This document shows, in pieces, positions 16,750 through 25,049 of a stretch of 44,194 nt of DNA. The position numbers and the translations under genes are program-made. Source of the DNA: Candidatus Helarchaeota ASGARD archaeon Hel_GB_B (lineage in GTDB: Archaea > Asgardarchaeota > Lokiarchaeia > Helarchaeales > HEL-GB-B); the NCBI GenBank assembly GCA_005191425.1, contig SUPR01000016.1, positions 1 through 44,194 of the forward strand. Reading direction: 5' to 3'. Each line of letters begins with the position of its first letter. The first letter of the stretch is position 1. The notes below the pieces were generated by a model. The model was not told the origin of the DNA. It ran no database searches and worked only from the letters and a program-made list of their open reading frames with translations.

Positions 16750-17862
16750 ATGGAACTTTTTTCTATAAACAATTTAATTAAAAAAGCAGTAGAAAATATA
16801 AATCAAATCAAGGAATCAGGTAGATTAGTAGTAGGAATTCCCCAGCACGGAATTATCCCAGATGAATTATTTCATGCAGGAGGTATATTTCCTCTACATT
16901 TGACTTTAGGAGGGCGGGCCGAGCAAGAAATCGGAGATGAATATTTATCACCCACAACATGTCCATTTGGTAGAGCTACAATTGGCTGTTTTGATGAGAA
17001 AAATGAATTATATAGCAAAATCGATTATTTATTAACCGGCACCTTTTGTAATGGAGTTCAAAATATAGGAAATTATGCAAAATATTTCGATCTCCCAGTA
17101 ATTAAATTTATTACACCACATACCACATCAAATTCAGCTTTTACTTTTTTTCTGGACGAAATTCTCAAATTAAAAGTTGAAATTGAAAAAATTACGGGAA
17201 AAAAGATTAGTAAAAATGAAATTAGCAAATCAATTAAATTATACAACAAAGTCAGAAAATTATTAAGAGAATTAAATTTGTATCGGATAAATATTCCTTC
17301 AAAAATTCAAGGTCTCGAATTATTTTATTTAGTCCATAAGGTCTTTTTATTAGGACCTGAAATAGTAATCCCAGAATTAGAACAAATATTGTCTGATATA
17401 AAAGACCGGGATCCAATTGAAAAAAAAGCCAGAATATTTTTAACTGGTAGTGGAATATGCTTGGAAGATAATTTTTATGAATTAATAGAAAATGAATGTA
17501 ATGGACTTATTGTAGGAGATGATCTTTGGTCTGGGTATGATTTTTATAGGGTTGATATTGAAGAAAATGGCGATCCAATAGAATGTATGGCTAAAAAATA
17601 TTTATTATATAATATGTGCGGTAGAATGATCCCAGATCCACGTATTAATTATATCTTTAATATTTATCGTGAATGTAAAGCTCAAGGAATTATTTATCAT
17701 ATTTTGAAATATTGCGACTCATATTCTGGACTTAAATATGAATTTAAAAAAAGCTTAGACAAAAAGCAAATACCGGTATTAGAATTAGAAAGAGATTTTG
17801 CAGAATCGAATATTGGTCAATTCAAGACCAGAATTGAAGCGTTTCTAGAGATGATACAATGA
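16750..17862 (+). CDS. 2-hydroxyacyl-CoA dehydratase / benzoyl-CoA reductase family subunit (HgdB/BcrC-like)
   Basis: This 370-aa member of the PF06050-type family uses a [4Fe-4S] cluster for radical dehydration of 2-hydroxyacyl-CoA, or for reduction of benzoyl-CoA in the BcrBC branch. Family landmarks are a GIIPDELFHAGGIFPLHL segment near 34-51, Cys71 in SPTTCPFGRATIGC, Cys100 in GTFCNGVQN, a CGRM segment near 290, and the C-terminal QFKTRIEAFLEMI. The length matches the smaller subunit (HgdB, BcrC, about 380 aa). Its stop overlaps the next start by 4 bp (ATGA), which implies translational coupling. The HgdC-type ATPase activator that injects the electron is not in this window. Substrate unknown. 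Confidence 0.88.
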   Translation: MELFSINNLIKKAVENINQIKESGRLVVGIPQHGIIPDELFHAGGIFPLHLTLGGRAEQEIGDEYLSPTTCPFGRATIGCFDEKNELYSKIDYLLTGTFCNGVQNIGNYAKYFDLPVIKFITPHTTSNSAFTFFLDEILKLKVEIEKITGKKISKNEISKSIKLYNKVRKLLRELNLYRINIPSKIQGLELFYLVHKVFLLGPEIVIPELEQILSDIKDRDPIEKKARIFLTGSGICLEDNFYELIENECNGLIVGDDLWSGYDFYRVDIEENGDPIECMAKKYLLYNMCGRMIPDPRINYIFNIYRECKAQGIIYHILKYCDSYSGLKYEFKKSLDKKQIPVLELERDFAESNIGQFKTRIEAFLEMIQ

Positions 17863-19196
17863 AATACATGGAAATAAATAATTTTGTAACTGATTTTACT
17901 TATAAAAGTATATTAGATTTAGGCATTAAATATTTATTGGGTAATAAAGAAATTAAAGAAGCAAAAAAAAGCGGGAAAAAAATTATTGGAAGTTTTTTAC
18001 CACCCATAGATATGATTTATGCCTTTAAAAATGCTTTGCCAATCTTTCTGCCCAGATTAATTGAATTTGAATATGAAAAATACGTCCCGATTTTAAATCT
18101 ATTGAATAAATTTAACATTCTTAAATCAATTTTAAATTATTACATAAAAAACGAAAATGTTTTATTAAATCAGTTTTTTAAAGATTTTGATCAATCAGGC
18201 TATTCTCGAGTTTTTTCAAGTTTAATAGATATTGCAGCTAATTCAAATTATTATATGGATACCTGTGTTCAGACCAGAATATCTTATGGCGCTTTTCTTA
18301 AATATTTTAATTTAGTAGATATGATAATTGGTGGATTTGAAGGAAATTATTGTCTACATTTTGCAAAATTTTACGAACGAATCAACTTATATAAGCCCAC
18401 TTTTTATTTTGAGAAACCATATGGCGATGAGAATTCTCCCAATACTATTTCTATTATAGATAAGGAATTTAATCGGTTTATTAAATTAGTAGAAAAATTA
18501 ACTAAAGAAAAAATTGATGAAGATTTATTAATTAATATTTTACGAATACAACAAGAAATTAGAAAATATTTAATTCTTATTTATAAATTATTCAAGAGAG
18601 GTTATGTCCCTTTACAATCTGTAGCATTAACTTTAATTCATGGATGTTATGTCGATTTATTGTCAGATCCAATTTTTTGTAAAAATAAATTAAAACAACT
18701 TACAAATGAAATCTATCATAAATATAAAAAACATGAGCTTTATAATTATAAAAAAGAAGGGATACCAAGGATAATTATTACCGGGAGTCCTGGGTTTGAT
18801 CCGGCTCTTCCTTCAATTTTTCAAAACGCAGGTGCATCTTTATTATACTTGGATTTATTTCAGTCTGCCAAGGATTCTAAATTCAAATTAGACTTTAAAT
18901 TAAGCGGACTTGATTTATATAAGAAGTTTTTAGTAGAAACAAATTATGTAAATGGAATAATTGACTTAATTGACCTATGGTTGAATATTGCAAAAGAAAT
19001 TGAAGTGGACGGAATTTTATTCTCAAAAAGTTGGGGCTGTAGATTTACAACACCCGCTTTTAAGATCCTAAAAGATAGGGCAAACAGTGAATTAGCAATC
19101 CCAGTACTTGGGCTTGACTTTTACACACCTGGAGAGAATTTATCTCAGGTTCAGACGCGCATTGAGGCATTTATTGAAATGATCAAGAAAAAATGA
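17859..19196 (+). CDS. 2-hydroxyacyl-CoA dehydratase / benzoyl-CoA reductase family partner subunit (HgdA/BcrB-like)
   Basis: This 445-aa protein is the larger partner of the preceding subunit. It is diverged but clearly related. The N-terminal KKIIGSFLPPIDMIYAFKNALP follows the same layout as its neighbour's start. Cysteines occur in YMDTCVQTRISYG near 132-144 and GNYCLHF near 166, with SKSWGCRFTTP near the C-terminus. The C-terminal QVQTRIEAFIEMI is the same closing motif as in the first subunit. Length fits BcrB/HgdA (about 430-480). The two subunits probably form a heterodimer. The gene ends 1 bp before the stop of the convergent gene at 19198, so there is no room for a long terminator. 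Confidence 0.85.
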   Translation: MKYMEINNFVTDFTYKSILDLGIKYLLGNKEIKEAKKSGKKIIGSFLPPIDMIYAFKNALPIFLPRLIEFEYEKYVPILNLLNKFNILKSILNYYIKNENVLLNQFFKDFDQSGYSRVFSSLIDIAANSNYYMDTCVQTRISYGAFLKYFNLVDMIIGGFEGNYCLHFAKFYERINLYKPTFYFEKPYGDENSPNTISIIDKEFNRFIKLVEKLTKEKIDEDLLINILRIQQEIRKYLILIYKLFKRGYVPLQSVALTLIHGCYVDLLSDPIFCKNKLKQLTNEIYHKYKKHELYNYKKEGIPRIIITGSPGFDPALPSIFQNAGASLLYLDLFQSAKDSKFKLDFKLSGLDLYKKFLVETNYVNGIIDLIDLWLNIAKEIEVDGILFSKSWGCRFTTPAFKILKDRANSELAIPVLGLDFYTPGENLSQVQTRIEAFIEMIKKK

Positions 19197-19197
19197 A

Positions 19198-20052
19198 TCA
19201 ATAAATTTCGTCCTTGTATTCTCTAACTCTCAATTTTGAAACAGCGTTCTCAAAAAACATCATTATATAAGACTTGAGTTCAGATATCCGTTGATTTATT
19301 TGTAAGAAACCTTCATCAGTATCTGAATATTTCTTTTCAAGGTCATTTATAAGATTTGATAATTTAAAATCAATTTGTTTAATATTGTTATTAAACTCGT
19401 CTATTTTTTGTTCCAACCTTTTTATCTTCTCAGAAATAGATAAAATTGTATAAGGTACCGAAGAAGTTGAATATTGCCTTAAATTACTTTTTTTATTTAA
19501 CTCAGATTTTTTTCTTGGTGCTTTTGTATAATCCAAAATACATTCTCTTAAAATTGGTTCTCTATTTCCCCAAGGACTTTTGGCAGAATAAGCCCCAGAA
19601 ATCCTAAGTGATACTAAATGATTTGAGCTATAAATTATATAAACAGTTATACGTCCATCTAACTTATATTTATTATTAATAGTAATGTGTCCTCTTGTAT
19701 GACTTGATAAAGCATCCATTTGATTAATCTTTAATCGTCTATGAGGCGACCATTCTAACTCACAATTGGAATAGTTATTAATTTCGTTTATTTCTTTTTC
19801 CAGAGCATCCTTTAAAGCATCTTGTTCCAAAATATTTGGGTCAGTTCTTCCTAAATTCCTTATAATTACAAGTCCATAATTTTGCCAATCAATTTTCGTA
19901 TATTCTTTATTAGAATCAAAATCCCATTCTTTATTATATATAACAATAAACGGTGAATTTTTCATTTTACACGATTCAATTAAACCTGAAGAATTCCATT
20001 CATTCCAGATGCCACTTAATACTATATTATATTTATTTAATAATTCATTCAT
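19198..20052 (-). CDS. Unrecognised protein with C-terminal coiled coil
   Basis: The protein has 284 aa. The first ~185 residues look globular, with alternating strands and helices (IVLSGIWNEW, GLVIIRNLGR, ITVYIIYSSNHLVSLRISG). After a polar linker rich in Lys, Ser and Asn, residues from about 205 to 270 form heptad-like coiled coil (SEKIKRLEQKIDEFNNNIKQ). No signal peptide or membrane helix. I do not recognise the family. It is convergent with the dehydratase pair (1 bp between stops) and 22 bp downstream of the acyltransferase on the same strand, so probably in one transcript with it. Confidence 0.65.
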   Translation of the reverse strand: MNELLNKYNIVLSGIWNEWNSSGLIESCKMKNSPFIVIYNKEWDFDSNKEYTKIDWQNYGLVIIRNLGRTDPNILEQDALKDALEKEINEINNYSNCELEWSPHRRLKINQMDALSSHTRGHITINNKYKLDGRITVYIIYSSNHLVSLRISGAYSAKSPWGNREPILRECILDYTKAPRKKSELNKKSNLRQYSTSSVPYTILSISEKIKRLEQKIDEFNNNIKQIDFKLSNLINDLEKKYSDTDEGFLQINQRISELKSYIMMFFENAVSKLRVREYKDEIY

Positions 20053-20074
20053 TAGTTAAAAATCAATTATAGTC

Positions 20075-21088
20075 TTATTTAGATTTTTTCATTTCATCCC
20101 AAACATCTTGAGAATAATTAAAAAGTTGGTCAGTAAATTCTTCAAAATTAAAAACTTCACCTACTTTTCTTGCAAGAATACCTTCTACTTGTATATTTTC
20201 TGTGACATCACTTACTACAAATGCATATGGAAGTATTTCAGCATTATCATGAATTTCTATTCCAGGTAATAGTCCTGCACTAGGAGAAATCATGACATTT
20301 TTTCCAATTATAATTTTTCCTTTTCGAAACCCGCCTATTATTCCTTCGTATGTGGCTGATACCGAATGTCTTTTGATTACAGAATCGTCTCCAGTTTTTA
20401 TTAACTCGGGAAACCAACCATCTATATTAACATTTGGTACAATAATTAATCCTTTTCCAATTTTTACTCCTACAGCTCGTAGTATTTCTTTTCTCAAAGA
20501 ATTGGGTATTCGCGGCGACTTTTGTATTTCCAATAGAATATTATTAATCAGGGCTATAATTGGATCCCTAAATTTTCTCCAATCAAATAAAGTAAATGGA
20601 GTCTTTTCGAGTTTTCTTTTCGCGTTGCTTTTGGTTTTTCTCGAAAAGGGATGTCTTATAGGTTCTGGTAGGCCGATTACAAAAGTATTGGCTTCAACAT
20701 CCGAAGCAAGGACTCCTAGAGATAGTATTGAATTATCTCCAATTGAAACTCCAGGTAATATTACAGCACCAACACATATTAATATATTTTTACCAATATT
20801 TACTTCTCCAACTCTTAATTCTCCATCTAAAATTTCATGCGCAAATACACTTGATCCCATCCCTATTATTGTATTATTACCAATTGATATTTTTTCAGAA
20901 AAAATTGAGTCTATCGTGTTTCCATGTGTTATCATAACATCATTACCAATTTTTGCACCCAAAATACTTAAATAAGCTGCTTTAATTGATGGAATGCCAT
21001 ATTGTAACATTCTTATCCTTAAATTAAATCTCATCTTCCCAAGTAAAGAATTCATACAACGATATTTCTTTATTTCATCTTCAGTCAC
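20075..21088 (-). CDS. Double left-handed beta-helix (hexapeptide-repeat) acyltransferase
   Basis: The sequence has two blocks of hexapeptide repeats. The first, about 47-135, includes AKIGNDVMI, ISIGNNTIIGMG, VNIGKNILICVGAVILPG and VSIGDNSILSLG. The second, about 207-305, includes VKIGKGLIIVPNV, IIIGKNVMISPSAGLLPG and IEIHDNAEILPYA. This fold is found in CoA- or ACP-dependent acetyltransferases and in nonribosomal-peptide-like Pls/C-terminal domains. Possible acceptors are sugars or lipids. The start shown (GTG 21088) is the first codon that gives an uninterrupted frame, but the frame stays open and protein-like for 47 more codons upstream to a TAA at 21230-21232, and beyond that to an ATG at 21316. 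The natural protein was therefore probably about 413 aa. Confidence 0.8.
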   Translation of the reverse strand: MTEDEIKKYRCMNSLLGKMRFNLRIRMLQYGIPSIKAAYLSILGAKIGNDVMITHGNTIDSIFSEKISIGNNTIIGMGSSVFAHEILDGELRVGEVNIGKNILICVGAVILPGVSIGDNSILSLGVLASDVEANTFVIGLPEPIRHPFSRKTKSNAKRKLEKTPFTLFDWRKFRDPIIALINNILLEIQKSPRIPNSLRKEILRAVGVKIGKGLIIVPNVNIDGWFPELIKTGDDSVIKRHSVSATYEGIIGGFRKGKIIIGKNVMISPSAGLLPGIEIHDNAEILPYAFVVSDVTENIQVEGILARKVGEVFNFEEFTDQLFNYSQDVWDEMKKSK

Positions 21089-21316
21089 ACTTCTTGTATC
21101 TCTTGTTTTATGTTTTTTGATACCTAAATATTCTTTACTCTTTATGACATTCTTATAAACTCTTCTAACCAGATCTCTCTGAAATTTTCTGATTCTCTCT
21201 TTAACTTTCTCAGTTTCTCCATCTTCTACTTAAACTGCTAATGGTGTAACAAAAGTGGTTTTTTCTAATAAAGGGTACATTTCATATATTTTTTCTAATT
21301 CTTTGGGGATTTTCAT
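21089..21316 (-). pseudogene. 5' part of the acyltransferase gene, cut by an in-frame TAA
   Basis: From ATG 21316 the frame reads MKIPKELEKIYEMYPLLEKT and on to TPLAV. It then meets TAA at 21230-21232 and continues in exactly the same frame with VEDGETEKVKERIRKFQRD, a basic helix, and on into the acyltransferase at 21088. The residues on both sides of the stop look like one helical N-terminal domain. A single-base change (for example from a CAA, GAA, AAA or TTA codon) would explain it. The alternatives are a sequencing error or a truncated but working gene that restarts at GTG 21088. Confidence 0.55.
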
Positions 21317-21723
21317 ATTTATTCATAATATTTTTCAAAATTAGACTGTTTTATATATTGACCGTTCTATTTAAAAAATTTAACTAACCAATTTCATAAA
21401 AATTAAAAAATAAAATGTAAAATAATCTTACAATTTGATTTAATATTTATAATATCAAGATTAAATAATATCTATTGATATATAAGATAAATAACGTGAA
21501 ATATAAATTCTTTAAATTATCTATAAGTATCTAATTTAATTAATTAATCAAATTTTCATGGACCAGAAATTAAATTGATAAAATTAAGAAAGAAAAAAGC
21601 AAAAAGATTAACAATCACATCAATTTAATCATAATATGATTCTGTAATATATCAACAAAAATACAAAAATAAATTAGACACATAAAATTAACTAAAATTC
21701 TTATCCAAATCGAAGGTATCAGA
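21317..21723. other. Divergent intergenic region
   Basis: About 400 bp of AT-rich DNA between the original acyltransferase start and the plus-strand hydrolase. I see no small gene or repeat here. It should hold promoters for both directions; TATA-like ATTTATAATAT occurs near 21446. Confidence 0.35.
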
Positions 21724-22566
21724 ATGTATTTAGAAGTTGAAGATAATGTTAAAGTATATTACGAGGATAATGGTCCTCGTGATGGATTTCCATTAGTCTT
21801 AATTCATGGGTGGGGGGTTAGTTCTGCTTTATGGAGTGAACAAGTCGCTTTTTTAACAGATCATGGATACAGGACTATCGCAATGGACTCTCGAGGTCAT
21901 GGAAAATCCGATTATCATAAATATTCAAAAGATACAGATTTATTAAAAACAATAATTAATGACCTTCAAATATTATTATCTCATTTAGAAATCAATAAAC
22001 CATTTGGAATTATTGGTCATTCTGCTGGAGGTGGAATTGGTATATCAATATATTTGTCAAACCCAGATAATGTCGCTTTTTTATGTATTTTAAATTCATC
22101 TTACATCTTATATGAACGAATTGATGAACGAATCATTTGGTCTTTAGTACCAAACCTAATTAATTTGGGATATAATCCAATTTTAAGAGGTCCATATAGA
22201 TACTTAATAAGAAAATTAATCCATATTATTGCTGTCATTTTAAATAGACCAATAGAAAAAGTGAAAATTTGGGTAGAAGACATCCTTAATATTAATAAAG
22301 ATGTCCTTATTAGAGAATTGTACCATCTGAAAAAATATAACCTAAAAGAAGATTTGAAAAAAATAAATATCCCTTGCCTAATTATTGCAGGTGAATATGA
22401 TTGGTTAACTCCACCACTTAGGTCTAAAATTTTACATAAATATATTAATAATTCAGAATTACATATAATTAAAGGAACAGGACATTTGTCTAAAATTGAA
22501 AAATCTGGTATAGTTAATAATTTAATTTTGGATTTTATAAAAAGAGTAGAAAATAATGAATTCTAA
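21724..22566 (+). CDS. Alpha/beta hydrolase
   Basis: The protein has 280 aa with a complete catalytic triad: Ser100 in GHSAGG, Asp226 in GEYDWLTPP and His254 in GTGHLSK. The oxyanion segment is LIHGWGVSS at 26-34, and MDSRGHGKSD at 54-63 is typical of the epoxide-hydrolase/esterase/haloperoxidase-like branch. Cap helices lie between about 130 and 205. No signal peptide. The substrate is unknown, and it is not closely similar to the hydrolase at 12857. Start ATG at 21724 follows GAAGGTATCAGA, a possible weak ribosome site. Its stop overlaps the stop of the convergent acetyltransferase gene. Confidence 0.87.
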   Translation: MYLEVEDNVKVYYEDNGPRDGFPLVLIHGWGVSSALWSEQVAFLTDHGYRTIAMDSRGHGKSDYHKYSKDTDLLKTIINDLQILLSHLEINKPFGIIGHSAGGGIGISIYLSNPDNVAFLCILNSSYILYERIDERIIWSLVPNLINLGYNPILRGPYRYLIRKLIHIIAVILNRPIEKVKIWVEDILNINKDVLIRELYHLKKYNLKEDLKKINIPCLIIAGEYDWLTPPLRSKILHKYINNSELHIIKGTGHLSKIEKSGIVNNLILDFIKRVENNEF

Positions 22567-23048
22567 TTGTCTTCTTTTTTAATTTGATCTGGTGTATAAA
22601 TTAAAACTCTATACCGGCTTCTAAATCCCATATTTTTAAAATAGGGCAACATTTTTATAAATTCCTCCTCTAAATCGAGTTTAATAACTTCCGCACCCAT
22701 TTTCTCAAGATGTTCTATTGCATTTTCCACTAAAAAATGTCCAACACCCTTGTTTCTATATTGATTGTTTACCACAATAGCCGTAATACGCGCTTCACCT
22801 TCACCGACTGGATTTACTAAGATTTCTGCAATCAATAATCCTACTATAAAACTTTTACCAACTTCTGTTATATTTTCAGCAACTAATATCCCTTCTCGTT
22901 GTAATCGGTCTTTTAATCTTTTTTTGATACCCCATTCAAATCTTTTTTCGTTAAATGATATTCCATAATAATCATATAACTGCAGCATCAACTCTCTTAT
23001 TGCCCTAATATCTGCAATAGAAGCCGTCCTAACTTTTATTTCAGACAT
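22563..23048 (-). CDS. GNAT-family N-acetyltransferase
   Basis: The protein has 161 aa when started at ATG 23048, the methionine immediately before the family's first strand (SEIKVRTASIADIRAI). An upstream start at 23117 would add a hydrophobic extension unlike the family. The acetyl-CoA-binding motif A is clear as ARITAIVVNNQYRNKGVGHF (V-x-x-x-x-R-x-x-G-x-G). Motif B follows as HLEKMGAEVIKLDLEEE with MLPYFKNMGF. Members acetylate amines of proteins, antibiotics or metabolites; the target is not evident. It is convergent with the hydrolase, with stop codons overlapping. Confidence 0.88.
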   Translation of the reverse strand: MSEIKVRTASIADIRAIRELMLQLYDYYGISFNEKRFEWGIKKRLKDRLQREGILVAENITEVGKSFIVGLLIAEILVNPVGEGEARITAIVVNNQYRNKGVGHFLVENAIEHLEKMGAEVIKLDLEEEFIKMLPYFKNMGFRSRYRVLIYTPDQIKKEDN

Positions 23049-23233
23049 TGTTGATTTCCTATTATAATCAAATAAAAATATGATTACTAACATAAAAATT
23101 GAAAATCTAATATACAAAAGAAATTGAATTTAATATTTTATATTTAAACAAATGTAATTAAATACAATTTTTTTATAAATTATATTCCTATATATTTCAA
23201 TATATAAGAACTGATTGGAAAATGGATTATAAA

Positions 23234-23653
23234 TTAAAAAATTCTAAATTTCAATCCATCAAAATGAGTATCATAGCTAAAAATATAAATTAAATTTAAA
23301 CGATTCATTATACTTAATATAGTGCAGTCAGTAAAGCTCAATTGTTTATTTTTATAATTTAAAAAAAAGTTCCAAGCGTTTTTAAAGTCATCAATAGTAG
23401 TGAAAATTAGTTTAATTTTTTTTGATTTTAAAATATAGTTTCCAATATCTATCGAGATTTTCATATTTTTAGTTCTTCTCAATGCTAGAGTGATTGCTTC
23501 ATCAAAAACATAATCTGATGTGTAGATGGCCCCATAATCATTTTTTAAAATAGAATACATAACCTTTTTTGCATTCTCAAAATGGGTATCATCTTCATTT
23601 CTTAAAGCAACAAATCCACTTGTATCAATAAAAACTCCCAGGTTATTCACCAT
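23234..23653 (-). CDS. PIN-domain ribonuclease, VapC-like toxin
   Basis: The 139-aa PIN domain has the expected acidic residues when started at ATG 23653: Asp10 in FIDTSG, Glu52 in DEAITL, Asp109 in SFTDC, and Asp128 and Asp132 near SYDTHFDG. VapC toxins are Mg-dependent RNases that cut tRNA or rRNA when not held by their antitoxin. Starts at 23659 (ATG) or 23674 (TTG) are also possible, but 23653 gives the usual short PIN N-terminus. The start overlaps the end of the antitoxin gene by 11 bp, the normal toxin-antitoxin layout. Confidence 0.85.
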   Translation of the reverse strand: MVNNLGVFIDTSGFVALRNEDDTHFENAKKVMYSILKNDYGAIYTSDYVFDEAITLALRRTKNMKISIDIGNYILKSKKIKLIFTTIDDFKNAWNFFLNYKNKQLSFTDCTILSIMNRLNLIYIFSYDTHFDGLKFRIF

Positions 23654-23918
23654 ATACATATTTGTCAATTTCAATAGAAGCGTCCTTAATACCCCATTTT
23701 AAGGGTTTTTCCAACATTTTCCATGCATAATCATCTTCAAAAGATTCAGAATCTTCTAATGAGCCAAAAATATTATCAACAAATTTTAATGAAAATTTTA
23801 ATAATTTATCAAGAATCTCTTGTTGAGTTAGTTTCCTATTTTGTTTAATAAGAATTTTTGCTTCTAATTTTTCAATTTCTCTTTTCATTTCATCGTTTAT
23901 TTTTATGGATTTAGTCAT
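23643..23918 (-). CDS. VapB-like antitoxin
   Basis: The protein has 91 aa from ATG 23918. The N-terminal MTKSIKINDEMKREIEKL is a ribbon-helix-helix-type DNA-binding start (short strand, then helix), and LTQQEILDKLLKFS looks like the second helix. The acidic, aromatic C-terminal part (FEDDYAWKML) fits the toxin-wrapping tail of VapB proteins. A TTG start at 23939 would add seven residues. It is followed by the overlapping PIN gene, and a TATA box lies upstream. RHH antitoxins normally repress their own promoter. Confidence 0.78.
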   Translation of the reverse strand: MTKSIKINDEMKREIEKLEAKILIKQNRKLTQQEILDKLLKFSLKFVDNIFGSLEDSESFEDDYAWKMLEKPLKWGIKDASIEIDKYVYGE

Positions 23919-23966
23919 TTTTATACACTTCAAATACAATTTTTATAATATAAATTATAATGAATA

Positions 23967-23979
23967 CTTTTATACTTTT
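23967..23979 (-). promoter_or_regulatory. TATA box for the vapBC-like operon
   Basis: On the minus strand the sequence reads AAAAGTATAAAAG, a good archaeal TATA element with an A-rich BRE in front. It lies about 50 bp before ATG 23918, which leaves a leader of about 25 nt. Confidence 0.5.
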
Positions 23980-24001
23980 CTACTAGTATTATTTATTGTA
24001 A

Positions 24002-24175
24002 TTATTATTAGGTTATGAAATATATCCAGATAACACTACAGGATCTGATGTTTTTATTAGTGAAAGTGGCGATGGTTCTGTAATAGTTTCTGGGCCTATT
24101 AGGACTATAATTAATAAAAGAATTTTCAATACAATTGAGAGTTCATATTTTCCTCTTTATATAATTGGACATTAG
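24002..24175 (+). pseudogene. Decayed coding fragment
   Basis: From 24011 an open frame reads GYEIYPDNTTGSDVFISESG and continues with protein-like composition for 54 codons to a TAG at 24173-24175. There is no start codon and a TAA lies just upstream. In the same frame more open segments follow, each ended by a stop. It is probably a broken beta-rich gene of unknown family. Confidence 0.35.
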
Positions 24176-24255
24176 ATTAAATATCATTATATAGCTAGTA
24201 AAGATATGATTATTGTAAAAGAATTAAATACTTTTGGACATTATAATATTATGAA

Positions 24256-24429
24256 CTATTTAAAAAATTCAATAACCTTATTTTTAGCAATATCTTTAAA
24301 TGCTCTATGATTTTCATATAAAATTTTAGCATCTTTAGCCGCTTCATCAATTATTTATTTTGGATTCATCCATCTATATTCGCAATAAAGTTGTAAAGGA
24401 GTTAAGCATTGACTTATATATTTTTGCAC
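24256..24429 (-). pseudogene. Decayed coding fragment with internal TAA
   Basis: On the minus strand, from GTG 24429, the frame reads VQKYISQCLTPLQLYCEYRW then MNPK, a TAA at 24355-24357, and in the same frame IIDEAAKDAKILYENHRAFK and DIAKNKVIEFFK before TAG. Both halves have normal amino-acid composition for this genome, so this is probably the 3' end of a dead gene. Family not recognised. Confidence 0.4.
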
Positions 24430-24616
24430 TTATCCCAATTAAATATCTCTCTATCTCAATTATCCATTTTCCATTAAATTTAAATTTTTTTTCTTTTTTT
24501 GTAGAAATTTTTTTGATTTATAATAAAAAATATATATTGTCATATTTGTAAAATTTCGCACTATAATACTACAATTTATTGTTAATTTAAAATGTTCGAT
24601 TTTATGAATTTCTTCA

Positions 24617-24703
24617 GAAGGATATGTTAGGAAAAACTCATATCAAGTTAAAATTGCAAAGAAATTGTGGGAATATTCATCCAATTCTGACAGGGGATGG
24701 TAA
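24617..24703 (+). pseudogene. Decayed 3' fragment, perhaps of a short-chain dehydrogenase
   Basis: A frame without a start reads EGYVRKNSYQ then VKIAKKLWEYSSNSDRGW and stops. A closing A-x-KLW-E-x-S motif is common at the C-terminus of retinol-dehydrogenase-like SDR proteins. The match is short, so the identification is only a suggestion. Confidence 0.25.
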
Positions 24704-25049
24704 AAATATTATATAATATATTGGTAGCGAATGCCAATTTCAATATGCATTTAATTTCTAGATAAAAATATTAGAACTTTAATTAAAATATCAAAAACCA
24801 AGATTAAAAATAAGATAAGTAAAAAAGTGAATTTAATAAGATTAAGTCATTAAATCAATAATTAGTCAAAATATTATTTGTTAAAAAGATTTTTATATTA
24901 TTACAGAGAGATTAACTTACGATCAAAAATTATATTTAATCAACACTGTTAATTATTATTAAATATTAATACAAATAGTAAATTTATATCAAATATTTAA
25001 TATATCATCCTATTCAATAGTCTGAAATAATTTAAATATGGGATAATTT
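24704..25049. other. Intergenic region upstream of the secreted protein
   Basis: About 345 bp, AT-rich. TTTTTATATTATTA near 24890 is TATA-like but sits 150 bp from the next start. I see no gene, RNA or repeat. Confidence 0.35.

Noticed and set aside
20292-20975. 227-codon plus-strand frame opposite the acyltransferase
   Set aside because: The minus-strand frame has clear hexapeptide repeats; the plus-strand frame is a shadow of that repeat periodicity.
24360-24551. 63-codon plus-strand frame
   Set aside because: Low-complexity Ile/Phe/Ser sequence opposite a more protein-like minus-strand fragment.
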